Of a stretch of 14,951 nucleotides of DNA, positions 8,383 through 14,951 are shown piece after piece; the first letter of the stretch is position 1; every line of letters begins with the position of its first letter. The translations under genes and the position numbers were made by a program. This DNA comes from an uncultured Flavobacteriales bacterium (GTDB taxonomy: Bacteria; Bacteroidota; Bacteroidia; Palsa-965). The stretch covers positions 1-14,951 of the forward strand of contig CAMLEF010000075.1 in the NCBI GenBank assembly GCA_946478675.1. Direction: 5' to 3'. The notes under the pieces are model-generated. The model was not told the origin of the DNA. It did no database searches and saw nothing but the letters and a program-made list of their open reading frames with translations.

Positions 8383-9099
8383 ATGCTGATGAGAAGATCA
8401 AGAATCGCCCACATCCCCGGATGCGAAGAATGCACGACACGCAGTGGCTCATTGTTTTGCAATGTCGACCTGCCGGAACTGGAAAAACTAAGCGCTGAAA
8501 AATCCGCCAACGTTTACAAAAAAGGCCAGACCATTTTTTATGAGGACCGTCAGCCCCACGGCGTGTATTGTATTTATTCGGGGAAAGTAAAAATTCACAA
8601 ATACGGGGAGAACGGGCAGGAGCAGATCGTTCGTTTTGCGCGGCCCGGCAACCTGATCGGCTATCGTGCGCTGCTGCACGGCGATGTGTATTCCGCATCG
8701 GCCACCGCTCTTGAAACCACGGAAATCTGCTACTTTCCCAAGCAGGCCTTCATCGAATTGCTGCGCATGAATTCCGACTTCAGCCTGCTCACGATCCGGC
8801 AGCTTGCCTCCGATCTTCGTGTTGCGGAACACATGCTCACCAGCATGGCGCACAAATACGTCGACGAGCGCATGGCGGAAGCGCTGATCCTCCTGAAAGA
8901 ATGCTACGGCTTCGAAACCGGCAGCACGCGGATCAACGCCACGCTTTCACGCAAGGAGCTCGCCAATCTTACAGGCACCACCACCGAAACCGCCATCCGC
9001 ATCATCTCGGATTTCCGCGACAAAAACCTGGTCCGGCTGGAAGGCAAACGCATCGAACTGACGGACCTCGAACGGCTCTACAAGCTTGCCGGCATTTAA
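8383..9099 (+). CDS. Crp/Fnr-family regulator, probably Fe-S type
   Basis: A 238-residue transcription factor. Residues about 30-145 form a cyclic-nucleotide-binding-like sensor fold (GQTIFYEDRQPHGVYCIYSGKVKIHKY). The C-terminal helix-turn-helix is near 185-215, with recognition helix TETAIRIISDF. Cysteines Cys14, Cys17 and Cys26 precede the domain, and Cys116 in TTEICYFP aligns with Cys122 of E. coli FNR. Together these could hold an oxygen- or NO-sensitive [4Fe-4S] cluster, though the spacing C-x2-C-x8-C differs from FNR's C-x2-C-x5-C. Glu202 and Arg206 match FNR's DNA-contact Glu209 and Arg213, whereas Ser212 is replaced by Ile205. ATG 8383 follows the promoter; ATG 8389 is an alternative. 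It probably regulates the surrounding NO and N2O genes. Confidence 0.9.
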   Translation: MLMRRSRIAHIPGCEECTTRSGSLFCNVDLPELEKLSAEKSANVYKKGQTIFYEDRQPHGVYCIYSGKVKIHKYGENGQEQIVRFARPGNLIGYRALLHGDVYSASATALETTEICYFPKQAFIELLRMNSDFSLLTIRQLASDLRVAEHMLTSMAHKYVDERMAEALILLKECYGFETGSTRINATLSRKELANLTGTTTETAIRIISDFRDKNLVRLEGKRIELTDLERLYKLAGI

Positions 9100-9114
9100 T
9101 GCGCTGCATCATAT
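9097..9114 (+). promoter_or_regulatory. Weak second operator-like sequence upstream of the cytochrome c gene
   Basis: TAATGC-GCTGCA-TCATAT overlaps the end of the regulator gene. It shares the ten bases GCTGCATCAT with the sequence at 6120-6129 and nearly the same string at 10961-10970 upstream of proline dehydrogenase. Its centre is 58.5 bases before the end of the -7 box at 9164, about two helical turns farther than the usual site. The left half is imperfect, so this is tentative. Confidence 0.25.
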
Positions 9115-9130
9115 TTTCGGCTGGTGCGCC

Positions 9131-9164
9131 TCATGGGCAGTCGTGATTGCGCCGGATACTTTTG
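9131..9164 (+). promoter_or_regulatory. Promoter of the cytochrome c / NorB-like operon
   Basis: TACTTTTG at 9157-9164 is a perfect TAnnTTTG box. TCATGG at 9131-9136 begins 33 bases before its end, the spacing seen at the other promoters here, although the left operator half is degenerate. The start codon at 9172 is only 7 bases after the box, so the transcript would be nearly leaderless. Confidence 0.5.
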
Positions 9165-9171
9165 TCCTGCT

Positions 9172-9615
9172 ATGAGCGCATCCCGCGAACTGAAAAACCG
9201 GCACAAGCAGCTTTTATTCTGGAGCCTTTGCCTCGCTTTCCTTTTTTATTCGGTAGCCGTCGATACGTTCGGCACTTCGAACGACAAAGGTGAAGCGCTG
9301 CTGACGCCGGATGCGCGAAAAGGAAAGCTGCTCTTCCAGCAATACAACTGCACCGCGTGTCACCAGCTCTACGGGCTGGGCGGCTACATGGGCCCGGACC
9401 TGACGAACGTAATGTCTGAACGCGGGAAAGGCGCTGCTTACGTCAATGGATTTCTCGAGCACGGCACGCAGCGCATGCCGGATTTTCACCTTACGCCGCA
9501 GGAGCGTGAACAGCTGATCGCTTTCCTGAAATACGCCGATGCTACCGGTCGTTCGCCGGCACCGGAGACGCGCATTCAACCCAACGGCTCCATCCTTCTT
9601 CCCGATGAAAAATAA
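9172..9615 (+). CDS. norC: Membrane-anchored monohaem cytochrome c, NorC-like
   Basis: A 147-residue protein with one N-terminal membrane anchor (residues about 13-30, LLFWSLCLAFLFYSVAV) and a periplasmic class I cytochrome domain. The haem site is CTACH (Cys60, Cys63, His64), followed by QLYGLGGYMGPDLT, which resembles the NorC pattern after the haem site. Met102 in RMPDF is the likely sixth ligand. In cNOR, NorC passes electrons to NorB. I chose ATG 9172 because it directly precedes a basic stretch and the anchor; ATG 9124 would add 16 unlikely residues and start before the promoter box. It overlaps the next gene by 11 bases, so the two are probably partners. Confidence 0.83.
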   Translation: MSASRELKNRHKQLLFWSLCLAFLFYSVAVDTFGTSNDKGEALLTPDARKGKLLFQQYNCTACHQLYGLGGYMGPDLTNVMSERGKGAAYVNGFLEHGTQRMPDFHLTPQEREQLIAFLKYADATGRSPAPETRIQPNGSILLPDEK

Positions 9616-10951
9616 CTCCACGCATTCGCGGGCAGCGCTTGCGTTCATTGCCGTTGCCTTGCTCGCGCTCACCGGCGCCGCGTTCATGGGAAGCATCGCC
9701 GCCTTTCAATTCGCGTTTCCCGGGTTTGCAAACGGATTCTCTTTCGTGCGCTCGCGGCCGTTGCATGTATCGCTTGCTGTTGCGTGGATCTTTCTTTCGG
9801 CTGCAGGAGGAATTTATTATTACCTGCCGCGCTTCCGCAACATTCAATGGCGATTTCCGAAATGGCCGCTGTGGCAACTGCTGCTCATTCTCGTTACCGG
9901 GACAGGCATCCTCTGGTGTTACGCCAACGGAATTTTCGGGGGACGCGAATACTGGGAACATCCGCAAGCCTTCGCGATTCCGATCGTCATTTCGTGGCTG
10001 CTGCTGGTGATCAATTTTTTCAGCTCGGTATTTACTACGAAAACGAACTGGCCCGTTTACCAATGGATGTGGGCCACCGGCATCGCCTTTTTTCTTCTCA
10101 CCTTCCTGGAATCGAATCTCTGGATGCTGCCCTGGTTCCGCGATCATCTCGTGCGTGATCTCACGGTGCAATGGAAATCGTACGGCGCGTTGGTAGGTTC
10201 GTGGAACATGCTGGTATACGGCACCGCTGCTTTTCTCGAAGAGCGGTTGAAAGAAAAAACCGGCGAACCACCATCGCGCACGGCCTTCCTGCTCTACCTG
10301 CTCGGCTTTACGAATTTGCTTTTCGGCTGGGCGCATCACCTCTACACTGTGCCGTCGGCGTCGTGGATACGCAATGTCTCGTACGTCATCAGCATGTCGG
10401 AGCTGCTCATTCTCGCGAAACTGCTCTGGAACATCCGCAGCACCTTCCGTAAAAATGCGCCGCCGCAACATGCGCTTACCGTGCGCTTTCTCCTTGCAGC
10501 GGACGCGTGGATCCTGCTGAATCTTTTCGTAGCGCTCGCCATCTCCGTTCCTGCCATTAATCTTTACACGCACGGCACGCACATCACCGTAGCGCACGCC
10601 ATGGGAAGCGCGATCGGCATCAACACGATGATCCTGTTTGCTTCCTGCGTATTCATCGTGCTCGACCAGCAGCAAAGCTTTTCTCCGCGGTTGCAAAAAT
10701 TGGTGCTCGCCGGGTTCTGGCTGATGAATATTGCGCTGTTCTGCTTCTGGATCACGCTGCTTTGCACCGGCATCGTGAAAGGTTACCGCACCATTGCGCT
10801 GCAGCAATCCTTCTACACCGTGCGCGACACGCTGCTTCCCTTCTACCGCGCCATCGCTTACACCGGCGCACCTTTGTTTCTCGGCATCGTGCTGACGACC
10901 TTCCCGCTGCTGCTTCATTCAGCACGCGCATTTGTGAGGAGAAACAAGTAG
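9605..10951 (+). CDS. norB: NorB-like haem-copper-superfamily subunit lacking FeB ligands
   Basis: A 448-residue membrane protein with about twelve hydrophobic segments, the size of the cNOR catalytic subunit. NorB landmarks are kept: His54 (low-spin haem b ligand), GREYWEHP at 113-120 with Glu115 and Glu118 (GREFLEQP in NorB), His244-His245 in WAHHLY, and THGTHITVAH with His331 (haem b3 ligand). Aligned from the RD pair before helix VI, however, the FeB ligand His207 of Pseudomonas NorB falls on Gly194 and Glu211 on Gly198. His349, the other low-spin haem ligand, is Met333. It is therefore either an unusual NO reductase or a non-catalytic relative. ATG 9605 overlaps the cytochrome gene; an in-frame codon at 9539 would only add an unrelated leader. 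No NorQ/NorD-type gene is nearby. Confidence 0.78.
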   Translation: MKNNSTHSRAALAFIAVALLALTGAAFMGSIAAFQFAFPGFANGFSFVRSRPLHVSLAVAWIFLSAAGGIYYYLPRFRNIQWRFPKWPLWQLLLILVTGTGILWCYANGIFGGREYWEHPQAFAIPIVISWLLLVINFFSSVFTTKTNWPVYQWMWATGIAFFLLTFLESNLWMLPWFRDHLVRDLTVQWKSYGALVGSWNMLVYGTAAFLEERLKEKTGEPPSRTAFLLYLLGFTNLLFGWAHHLYTVPSASWIRNVSYVISMSELLILAKLLWNIRSTFRKNAPPQHALTVRFLLAADAWILLNLFVALAISVPAINLYTHGTHITVAHAMGSAIGINTMILFASCVFIVLDQQQSFSPRLQKLVLAGFWLMNIALFCFWITLLCTGIVKGYRTIALQQSFYTVRDTLLPFYRAIAYTGAPLFLGIVLTTFPLLLHSARAFVRRNK

Positions 10952-10954
10952 AAT

Positions 10955-11000
10955 GTATGCGCTGGATCATTGTTTCCGGCACGCCTCCGGCAAATATTTG
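10955..11000 (+). promoter_or_regulatory. Promoter with operator-like site for the proline dehydrogenase operon
   Basis: GTATGC-GCTGGA-TCATTG (10955-10972) is centred 36.5 bases before the end of AATATTTG (10993-11000), a -7-like box. ATTG at 10969-10972 is a -33 candidate with a 20-base spacer. The spacing is identical to that of the tyrosine phenol-lyase promoter. Transcription from here would leave a leader of about 65 bases before ATG 11072. The left operator half is only partly conserved. Confidence 0.35.
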
Positions 11001-11071
11001 TAAGGTTGTTTGGAACGGTCCATGATGGTTTGGACTTTAAGCCAGAGAGCGCCGACAAAATTCTTTTGCCT

Positions 11072-12259
11072 ATGGAAACCGGAATTTCTTTTGACAACAC
11101 GCGCAAAGCGTTTTCCATGAAAGACGACAATGAGCTTCGTCGGTCTCTCTGGCTTTTCCGATTGATGCATCGTCCGCGTTTCGTGAAGATCGGTGCGCAG
11201 CTGACGTTGTTCGCATTGCGATTGCACCTTCCCATTCGCCGCCTGATCCGCAATACGATCTTCCCTCAGTTTTGCGCCGGTGAAACCCTGCAGGAAAGCT
11301 TTCCCGTAGTGCGCGGTCTCTCCGGCCGTCACGTCGGGGCGATACTCGATTATTCCGTCGAAGGAAAAGGCCGCGACGAAGATTTCGAGCGCACGTGCAA
11401 AGAGTTGCTGCGCGTGATGGAAGCAGCATGGAAAAATCCTGCCATTCCCTACACGAGTCTCAAGATGACGGGGCTCATGCGGAAAGAGTTGCTGGAAAAA
11501 GTTTCGGCGGATCAACCGCTGAGCCGTGAAGAGCAAAAAGAATATGCGGACGCTGTTTCGCGCCTGCAACTGATCTGCCGCCAGGCCATGCTGCTGAGCG
11601 TGCCGGTATACATCGATGCCGAAGAAAGCTGGATACAGCCGGCCATCGACCTGCTTTGCGAAAACATGATGTGGCGCTTCAACGGACAGAAAGCAATCGT
11701 CAACACGACGCTGCAGATGTATCGCCACGACCGGCTCGCTTATCTCGAAAGACTTTTACAAACCGCAGCGGAAAAGAACTGCATGATCGGCGTCAAGCTC
11801 GTGCGTGGCGCTTATCTTGAAAAAGAAAACCGCCGCGCTGCAGAGCAGGGTTACCCGAGCCCGATCCATCACGACAAAGCAGCAACCGACCGCGACTTCG
11901 ATGCTGCGGTGGATCTCTGCCTCGCCAATATCGATCGCGTGACGCTTTGCGCAGGAACGCACAACGAAGCCAGCACGATGCACCTCATCGAACAAATGAA
12001 AAAGCTGCAGCTGCCCAACGATCATCCGCACGTGTTCTGCTCGCAGCTCTACGGCATGAGCGATCACATCAGCTTCAATCTCGCGGATGCCGGCTATAAC
12101 GTGACGAAATATCTTCCGTACGGTCCTGTCGATTCGGTGATGCCGTATCTCATTCGTCGCGCAGAAGAAAATTCCGCCATCGCAGGACAAATGGGCCGCG
12201 AGCTGAAACTGTTGCTGACGGAAAAAGAACGCCGTCGCCACGCATTGGTCACCACGTAA
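11072..12259 (+). CDS. putA: Proline dehydrogenase (FAD-dependent)
   Basis: A 395-residue enzyme oxidising L-proline to pyrroline-5-carboxylate with FAD and passing electrons to the quinone pool. Family motifs are in order: GVKLVRGAYLEKE at 240-252, a CAGTHNEAS stretch, QLYGMSDH, then YLPYGPVDSVMPYLIRRAEEN, where Arg362-Arg363 match the proline-carboxylate pair of PutA. The size is that of a monofunctional enzyme; there is no aldehyde dehydrogenase domain, so this is PRODH and not full PutA. I chose ATG 11072; the in-frame ATG 10970 lies before the predicted promoter box. A cytochrome c/propeller protein follows after ten bases, suggesting one operon. Confidence 0.93.
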   Translation: METGISFDNTRKAFSMKDDNELRRSLWLFRLMHRPRFVKIGAQLTLFALRLHLPIRRLIRNTIFPQFCAGETLQESFPVVRGLSGRHVGAILDYSVEGKGRDEDFERTCKELLRVMEAAWKNPAIPYTSLKMTGLMRKELLEKVSADQPLSREEQKEYADAVSRLQLICRQAMLLSVPVYIDAEESWIQPAIDLLCENMMWRFNGQKAIVNTTLQMYRHDRLAYLERLLQTAAEKNCMIGVKLVRGAYLEKENRRAAEQGYPSPIHHDKAATDRDFDAAVDLCLANIDRVTLCAGTHNEASTMHLIEQMKKLQLPNDHPHVFCSQLYGMSDHISFNLADAGYNVTKYLPYGPVDSVMPYLIRRAEENSAIAGQMGRELKLLLTEKERRRHALVTT

Positions 12260-12269
12260 ATCCATCCCG

Positions 12270-13748
12270 ATGAAATCTCTCCGCAGCATCGCTTTTTCCT
12301 GGCGCGCGTTTTTTCCGCTGGCGGTGATTTCAATCGTGCTGTTCGGTCATTGCCGCAAAGACCCGGTGCCCACCGATGAAGCCTGCGGTTTCCCGACACC
12401 CGTCGCGCAATTGTTCATCGGTGAATGCGCTACCAGCGGTTGTCATACGACCGCGAGTAAAAACGCCTGCGCAGGTCTCGATCTTTCTTCCTGGGAAAAT
12501 CTTTTCAAAGGCGGCCGCAACAATTCATCGGTGATCCCGTATCGCCCCGACCAGAGTTATCTTTTCTTTTCCGTCAATACATTTTCGGAGCTCGGCCCTA
12601 CGCTTGCACCTTCCATGCCGCTGAATCATCCGCCGCTCTCGCGTGATGAAGTTTTGCTGGTGCGGGATTGGATCGCATCGGGAGCGCCCAATAATAAAAA
12701 CCATATCGCTTTCGAAGGTGATGCGCAACGGAAAAAGATTTACGTCGTCAACCAGGGCTGCGATCTCGTGACGGTCTTCGATGCGGAAAGCAAGCTCGTC
12801 ATGCGCTGCATCGATGTCGGCACGGAAAGCGCAGTGGAGTCGCCGCACGATATACAGGTTTCACCCGACGGAAAATTCTGGTACGTTTCTTTTTATGCCG
12901 GGCATTACCTGCAGAAGTTCAGTGCCGAAGACGATCACCTGGTGGCGCAGCTCGACCTCGGTTCGTACGGCTGGCACTCGATGTGCATTTCGGCCGATTC
13001 GAAATACGCGCTGGTTTCTCATTGGGAAGCGCAGGGAAAAGTGGCGTACGTCGATTTGGAAACGATGACGCTGCGCAAAATGTACCTCGGACTTTTCAGT
13101 TACCCGCACGGTTGCGCATTCGATCCGAACGGAAATAATTTTTACGTCGCGAGCCAGATGGGAAATTTCCTGTACAAGGTCGACCTCTCCGATTTGACGT
13201 GGATCAATTACGATATGATCCCGATGCAGACCGGCGGAATCCCGCAGGTGAGCGGCCTTGAAAAACCGTACGTGCTGAAATTTACACCGGATCATCAGCG
13301 CTACTATGTCACCTGCCAGGGCACCAACGACGTGCGCGTTTTCAGCGCCGCCAACGACAGCCTGCTCGCTACGATTCCCACCAGCGGCGTTCCGCAGCTC
13401 GTCGAATTTTCGCAGCAGGATCCGTATGCGATCGTCACCTGTATGCTCGACACGACGAACGCTGCAACGGAAAGTTCGGTGGACGTGATCAACACTTCAT
13501 CGTGTACGCGCATCAAAGTTTTATTTCCCGGTTTCCAGGAACGCGGTCTTGCGATCGACGACGTTCATCACCTGGTGTACGTAGGTAACCGCAACGTCGA
13601 CGCGGGCGGACCTGCGCCGCATCACACGACCGCCTGCGCAGGAAGAAACGGCGACATTCGCCTGATCGATCTGCAAACGCTGGAAGTCGTGCCGGGATGG
13701 AAAACCGAAGTCAGCGTCGATCCTTACGGGTTGGCGATCCGGCCATAA
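12270..13748 (+). CDS. Cytochrome c / YVTN beta-propeller fusion protein
   Basis: A 492-residue exported protein. A hydrophobic N-terminal segment ends FGHC at Cys28, an atypical lipobox because His precedes the cysteine. Residues 39-145 form a cytochrome-like domain: the haem motif is C-x4-C-H (CATSGCH, Cys53, Cys58, His59), and SMPLNHPPLS with the following DWIASGAP helix fits the end of such a domain, with the Met as possible axial ligand. Residues 155-492 are a propeller with repeated DIQVSPDGKFWYVSFY-like and PYVLKFTPDHQRYYVTC-like blades. The order haem c then propeller recalls cytochrome cd1, but I see no proof of d1 haem binding. It is ten bases after proline dehydrogenase and may accept or relay electrons; this is inference. 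Confidence 0.82.
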   Translation: MKSLRSIAFSWRAFFPLAVISIVLFGHCRKDPVPTDEACGFPTPVAQLFIGECATSGCHTTASKNACAGLDLSSWENLFKGGRNNSSVIPYRPDQSYLFFSVNTFSELGPTLAPSMPLNHPPLSRDEVLLVRDWIASGAPNNKNHIAFEGDAQRKKIYVVNQGCDLVTVFDAESKLVMRCIDVGTESAVESPHDIQVSPDGKFWYVSFYAGHYLQKFSAEDDHLVAQLDLGSYGWHSMCISADSKYALVSHWEAQGKVAYVDLETMTLRKMYLGLFSYPHGCAFDPNGNNFYVASQMGNFLYKVDLSDLTWINYDMIPMQTGGIPQVSGLEKPYVLKFTPDHQRYYVTCQGTNDVRVFSAANDSLLATIPTSGVPQLVEFSQQDPYAIVTCMLDTTNAATESSVDVINTSSCTRIKVLFPGFQERGLAIDDVHHLVYVGNRNVDAGGPAPHHTTACAGRNGDIRLIDLQTLEVVPGWKTEVSVDPYGLAIRP

Positions 13749-13765
13749 ACCAAAACTTCTTTACC

Positions 13766-14218
13766 ATGAGCATCACGCATGATTACACGGTAGCGCTCGA
13801 CTGGCGCGAAGCACGCAAGGGAGAACTTTCTTCCGTTGATTTCAGCACGAACATCGAAGTCGCCACGCCTCCGGAATTTCCGGGCGGCATGCCGGGCTAT
13901 TGGTCGCCGGAACATTTGTTTGTAGCAGCGGTGAGCAGCTGTTTCATGACGACGTTCCTTTCGATTGCCGAAAATTCGCGACTGGGATTCACGCATTTTT
14001 CCTGCAGGGCAAGCGGAAGACTGGAGAAGCTGGCTTCCGGTTACCAGATCACGACGATCACGTTGTTCCCGGAAGTGACGCTGGAAAATATCGAAGAAGA
14101 AGAAAAAACGCTGCGCATCCTTAATAAGACGGAAGCGAATTGTCTCATCTCAAATTCCATCCGGACGAAGATCATGATGCGTCCCACGATTTCGAGCGCG
14201 ACGGTGAGAACACACTGA
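13766..14218 (+). CDS. OsmC/Ohr-family protein
   Basis: A 150-residue cytoplasmic protein of the OsmC/Ohr fold, whose best-known members reduce organic hydroperoxides with a cysteine pair. The two cysteines are present: Cys59 in AVSSCFMTTFLS and Cys126 in NCLISNSI. The YWSPEHLFVAAV helix before the first cysteine and the length are typical for the family. I chose ATG 13766, which begins the family-like MSITHDYTVALDW, over an in-frame ATG at 13697 inside the previous gene. The gene follows the propeller fusion by 17 bases, and may be the last member of the proline dehydrogenase operon. Peroxide rather than another substrate is inferred from the family. Confidence 0.9.
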   Translation: MSITHDYTVALDWREARKGELSSVDFSTNIEVATPPEFPGGMPGYWSPEHLFVAAVSSCFMTTFLSIAENSRLGFTHFSCRASGRLEKLASGYQITTITLFPEVTLENIEEEEKTLRILNKTEANCLISNSIRTKIMMRPTISSATVRTH

Positions 14219-14281
14219 AGGCGCGGAAGAATTGTTTTGCTACTTTCGGGATGGCGCGCAAATCAGGCGTGAACAGCACCG

Positions 14282-14662
14282 GTGGTCCACCTGAAAATCA
14301 TCCTGAGCTTTTTAGCAGGCCTGCTCTTCTGCGGGTTGAACGTTTTCCTCTACGAGAGGACGATCGACGCGGGTGGATTTTTGATTTACGCGATACTGTA
14401 CGGTTACCCGGTTTTCCTGTTGCAGCTGGTGATCTTCGTTGGCATTGAAAATCAAACACGGCCCGGCGCTGCGATTAGAAAATTCTTTTCGGCGAATATT
14501 ATCCGGCTGCTCCTCCTGCTCGACGGGATACTGATGCTGCTCGCTTCATTCACACAAAAACTTTCGCGGGATACGAACTTGACATTAGCAATACTTATGT
14601 CTTACCTGCTTGCGATGATGCTCTTTTATCTCATCAGCAAAAAATCTATCGTCACCGAATAA
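14282..14662 (+). CDS. Small four-helix membrane protein, unknown function
   Basis: A 126-residue hydrophobic protein with predicted membrane segments near 5-22, 33-53, 72-91 and 99-117 and short basic loops (GIENQTRPGAAIRKFF). I do not recognise the family. The start is probably GTG 14282; no ATG exists in frame close upstream. A weak promoter-like TACTTTCG lies at 14241-14248. The gene ends four bases before the converging MORN-like gene. The hydrophobic pattern makes a real protein likely. Confidence 0.6.
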   Translation: MVHLKIILSFLAGLLFCGLNVFLYERTIDAGGFLIYAILYGYPVFLLQLVIFVGIENQTRPGAAIRKFFSANIIRLLLLLDGILMLLASFTQKLSRDTNLTLAILMSYLLAMMLFYLISKKSIVTE

Positions 14663-14666
14663 TTGC

Positions 14667-14951
14667 TCAATTGTAAATTACTTCGCCGGTTTCTTTTCCC
14701 TGCTCGTCGTATTCGCCCCACTTTCCCGTTTTGCGATCGTGCAGGTATTCGCCTTTGTATTTCACCGCGCCATTGGGAAAATATTCCTGCCAGAGTCCCT
14801 CGCGTTTTCCGTCAATGTATTTTCCTTCTTCGATTTTTGCGGTGGGCGGGAATCCTTTTTCCGGAACCATTTGGCCGAAGATCACCCACCAGCCCTGGCG
14901 CAGGCCTTTTGCATCAATGAAGTTTGTATCCGCACTAATTGCAGGAACGGC
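14667..14951 (-). CDS. MORN-like repeat protein, C-terminal part (5' end beyond window)
   Basis: The minus-strand frame stays open to the window edge, so the gene is truncated and the ATG at 14885 need not be its start. The visible 94 residues hold repeats of the MORN/YwqK type: GKYIDGKREGLWQEYFPNG, then KYKGEYLHDRKTGKWGEYD. Residues at the edge read AVPAISADTN, which could be the end of a signal peptide with cleavage after AISA, suggesting export. Function is unknown; such repeats are common in Bacteroidota. Confidence 0.7.
   Translation of the reverse strand, partial: AVPAISADTNFIDAKGLRQGWWVIFGQMVPEKGFPPTAKIEEGKYIDGKREGLWQEYFPNGAVKYKGEYLHDRKTGKWGEYDEQGKETGEVIYN

Noticed and set aside
9542..10918. 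A 458-residue open frame on the minus strand opposite the NorB-like gene
   Set aside because: It is rich in Arg, Glu, Gln and His with no family motif, and mirrors a clear membrane protein gene. Long antisense frames are common in this GC-rich sequence; those at 1170-2084 and 4001-5149 were rejected likewise.
11061..11068. TTCTTTTG just before the proline dehydrogenase ATG as its -7 box
   Set aside because: It ends three bases before the start codon, so transcription would begin inside the gene, and no -33 or TCAT element lies at the right distance. The box at 10993-11000 fits better.
14140..14448. A 102-residue plus-strand frame overlapping the OsmC gene end and the small membrane protein
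   Set aside because: Its composition is Arg/Pro-rich without hydrophobic or conserved pattern, and the overlapping frame at 14282 has four clean membrane segments.

Overview
The window is a compact block of denitrification and nitrosative-stress genes from a bacterium, most likely Bacteroidota. Three things point there: a clade II-type nos cluster, promoters resembling TAnnTTTG (the Bacteroidota -7 box), and almost no Shine-Dalgarno sequences. The phylum call is inference. Most genes lie on the plus strand.

Positions 1-3978 hold the end of nosZ with its CuA site, a hairpin terminator, a membrane protein fused in frame to a NosL copper lipoprotein, then nosD, nosF and nosY, tightly packed. 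They would serve copper delivery and maturation of periplasmic N2O reductase. Positions 4055-6044 hold a beta-eliminating PLP lyase whose active site reads as tyrosine phenol-lyase rather than tryptophanase, followed by a FAS1 lipoprotein and a strong terminator. Positions 6176-7231 hold a beta-propeller lipoprotein.

A bidirectional terminator separates it from a minus-strand di-iron repair (RIC) protein at 7283-8230. Divergent from that gene is an FNR-type regulator with four cysteines placed to bind an Fe-S cluster (8383-9099). Next come a membrane-anchored cytochrome c and a NorB-like haem-copper-superfamily subunit (9172-10951). The NorB-like protein keeps several NorB landmarks but lacks the helix VI histidine and glutamate that hold non-haem iron in classical cNOR. 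A proline dehydrogenase, a cytochrome c/beta-propeller fusion, an OsmC-like protein, a small membrane protein and the end of a MORN-like protein complete the window.

The transcription units starting in the middle of the window share a regulatory layout. A TCAT half-site, in the best cases part of a TGA-N6-TCA palindrome, begins 33 nt (34 in one case) before the last base of a TAnnTTTG-like box. This is the arrangement expected for class II activation by a Crp/Fnr protein, so the resident regulator may control tyrosine phenol-lyase, a propeller protein, RIC, itself, the cytochrome c/NorB pair and proline dehydrogenase as one regulon. No nitrite or nitrate reductase, tRNA, rRNA, CRISPR array or insertion sequence was seen. 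No gene-free stretch exceeds 300 bases.
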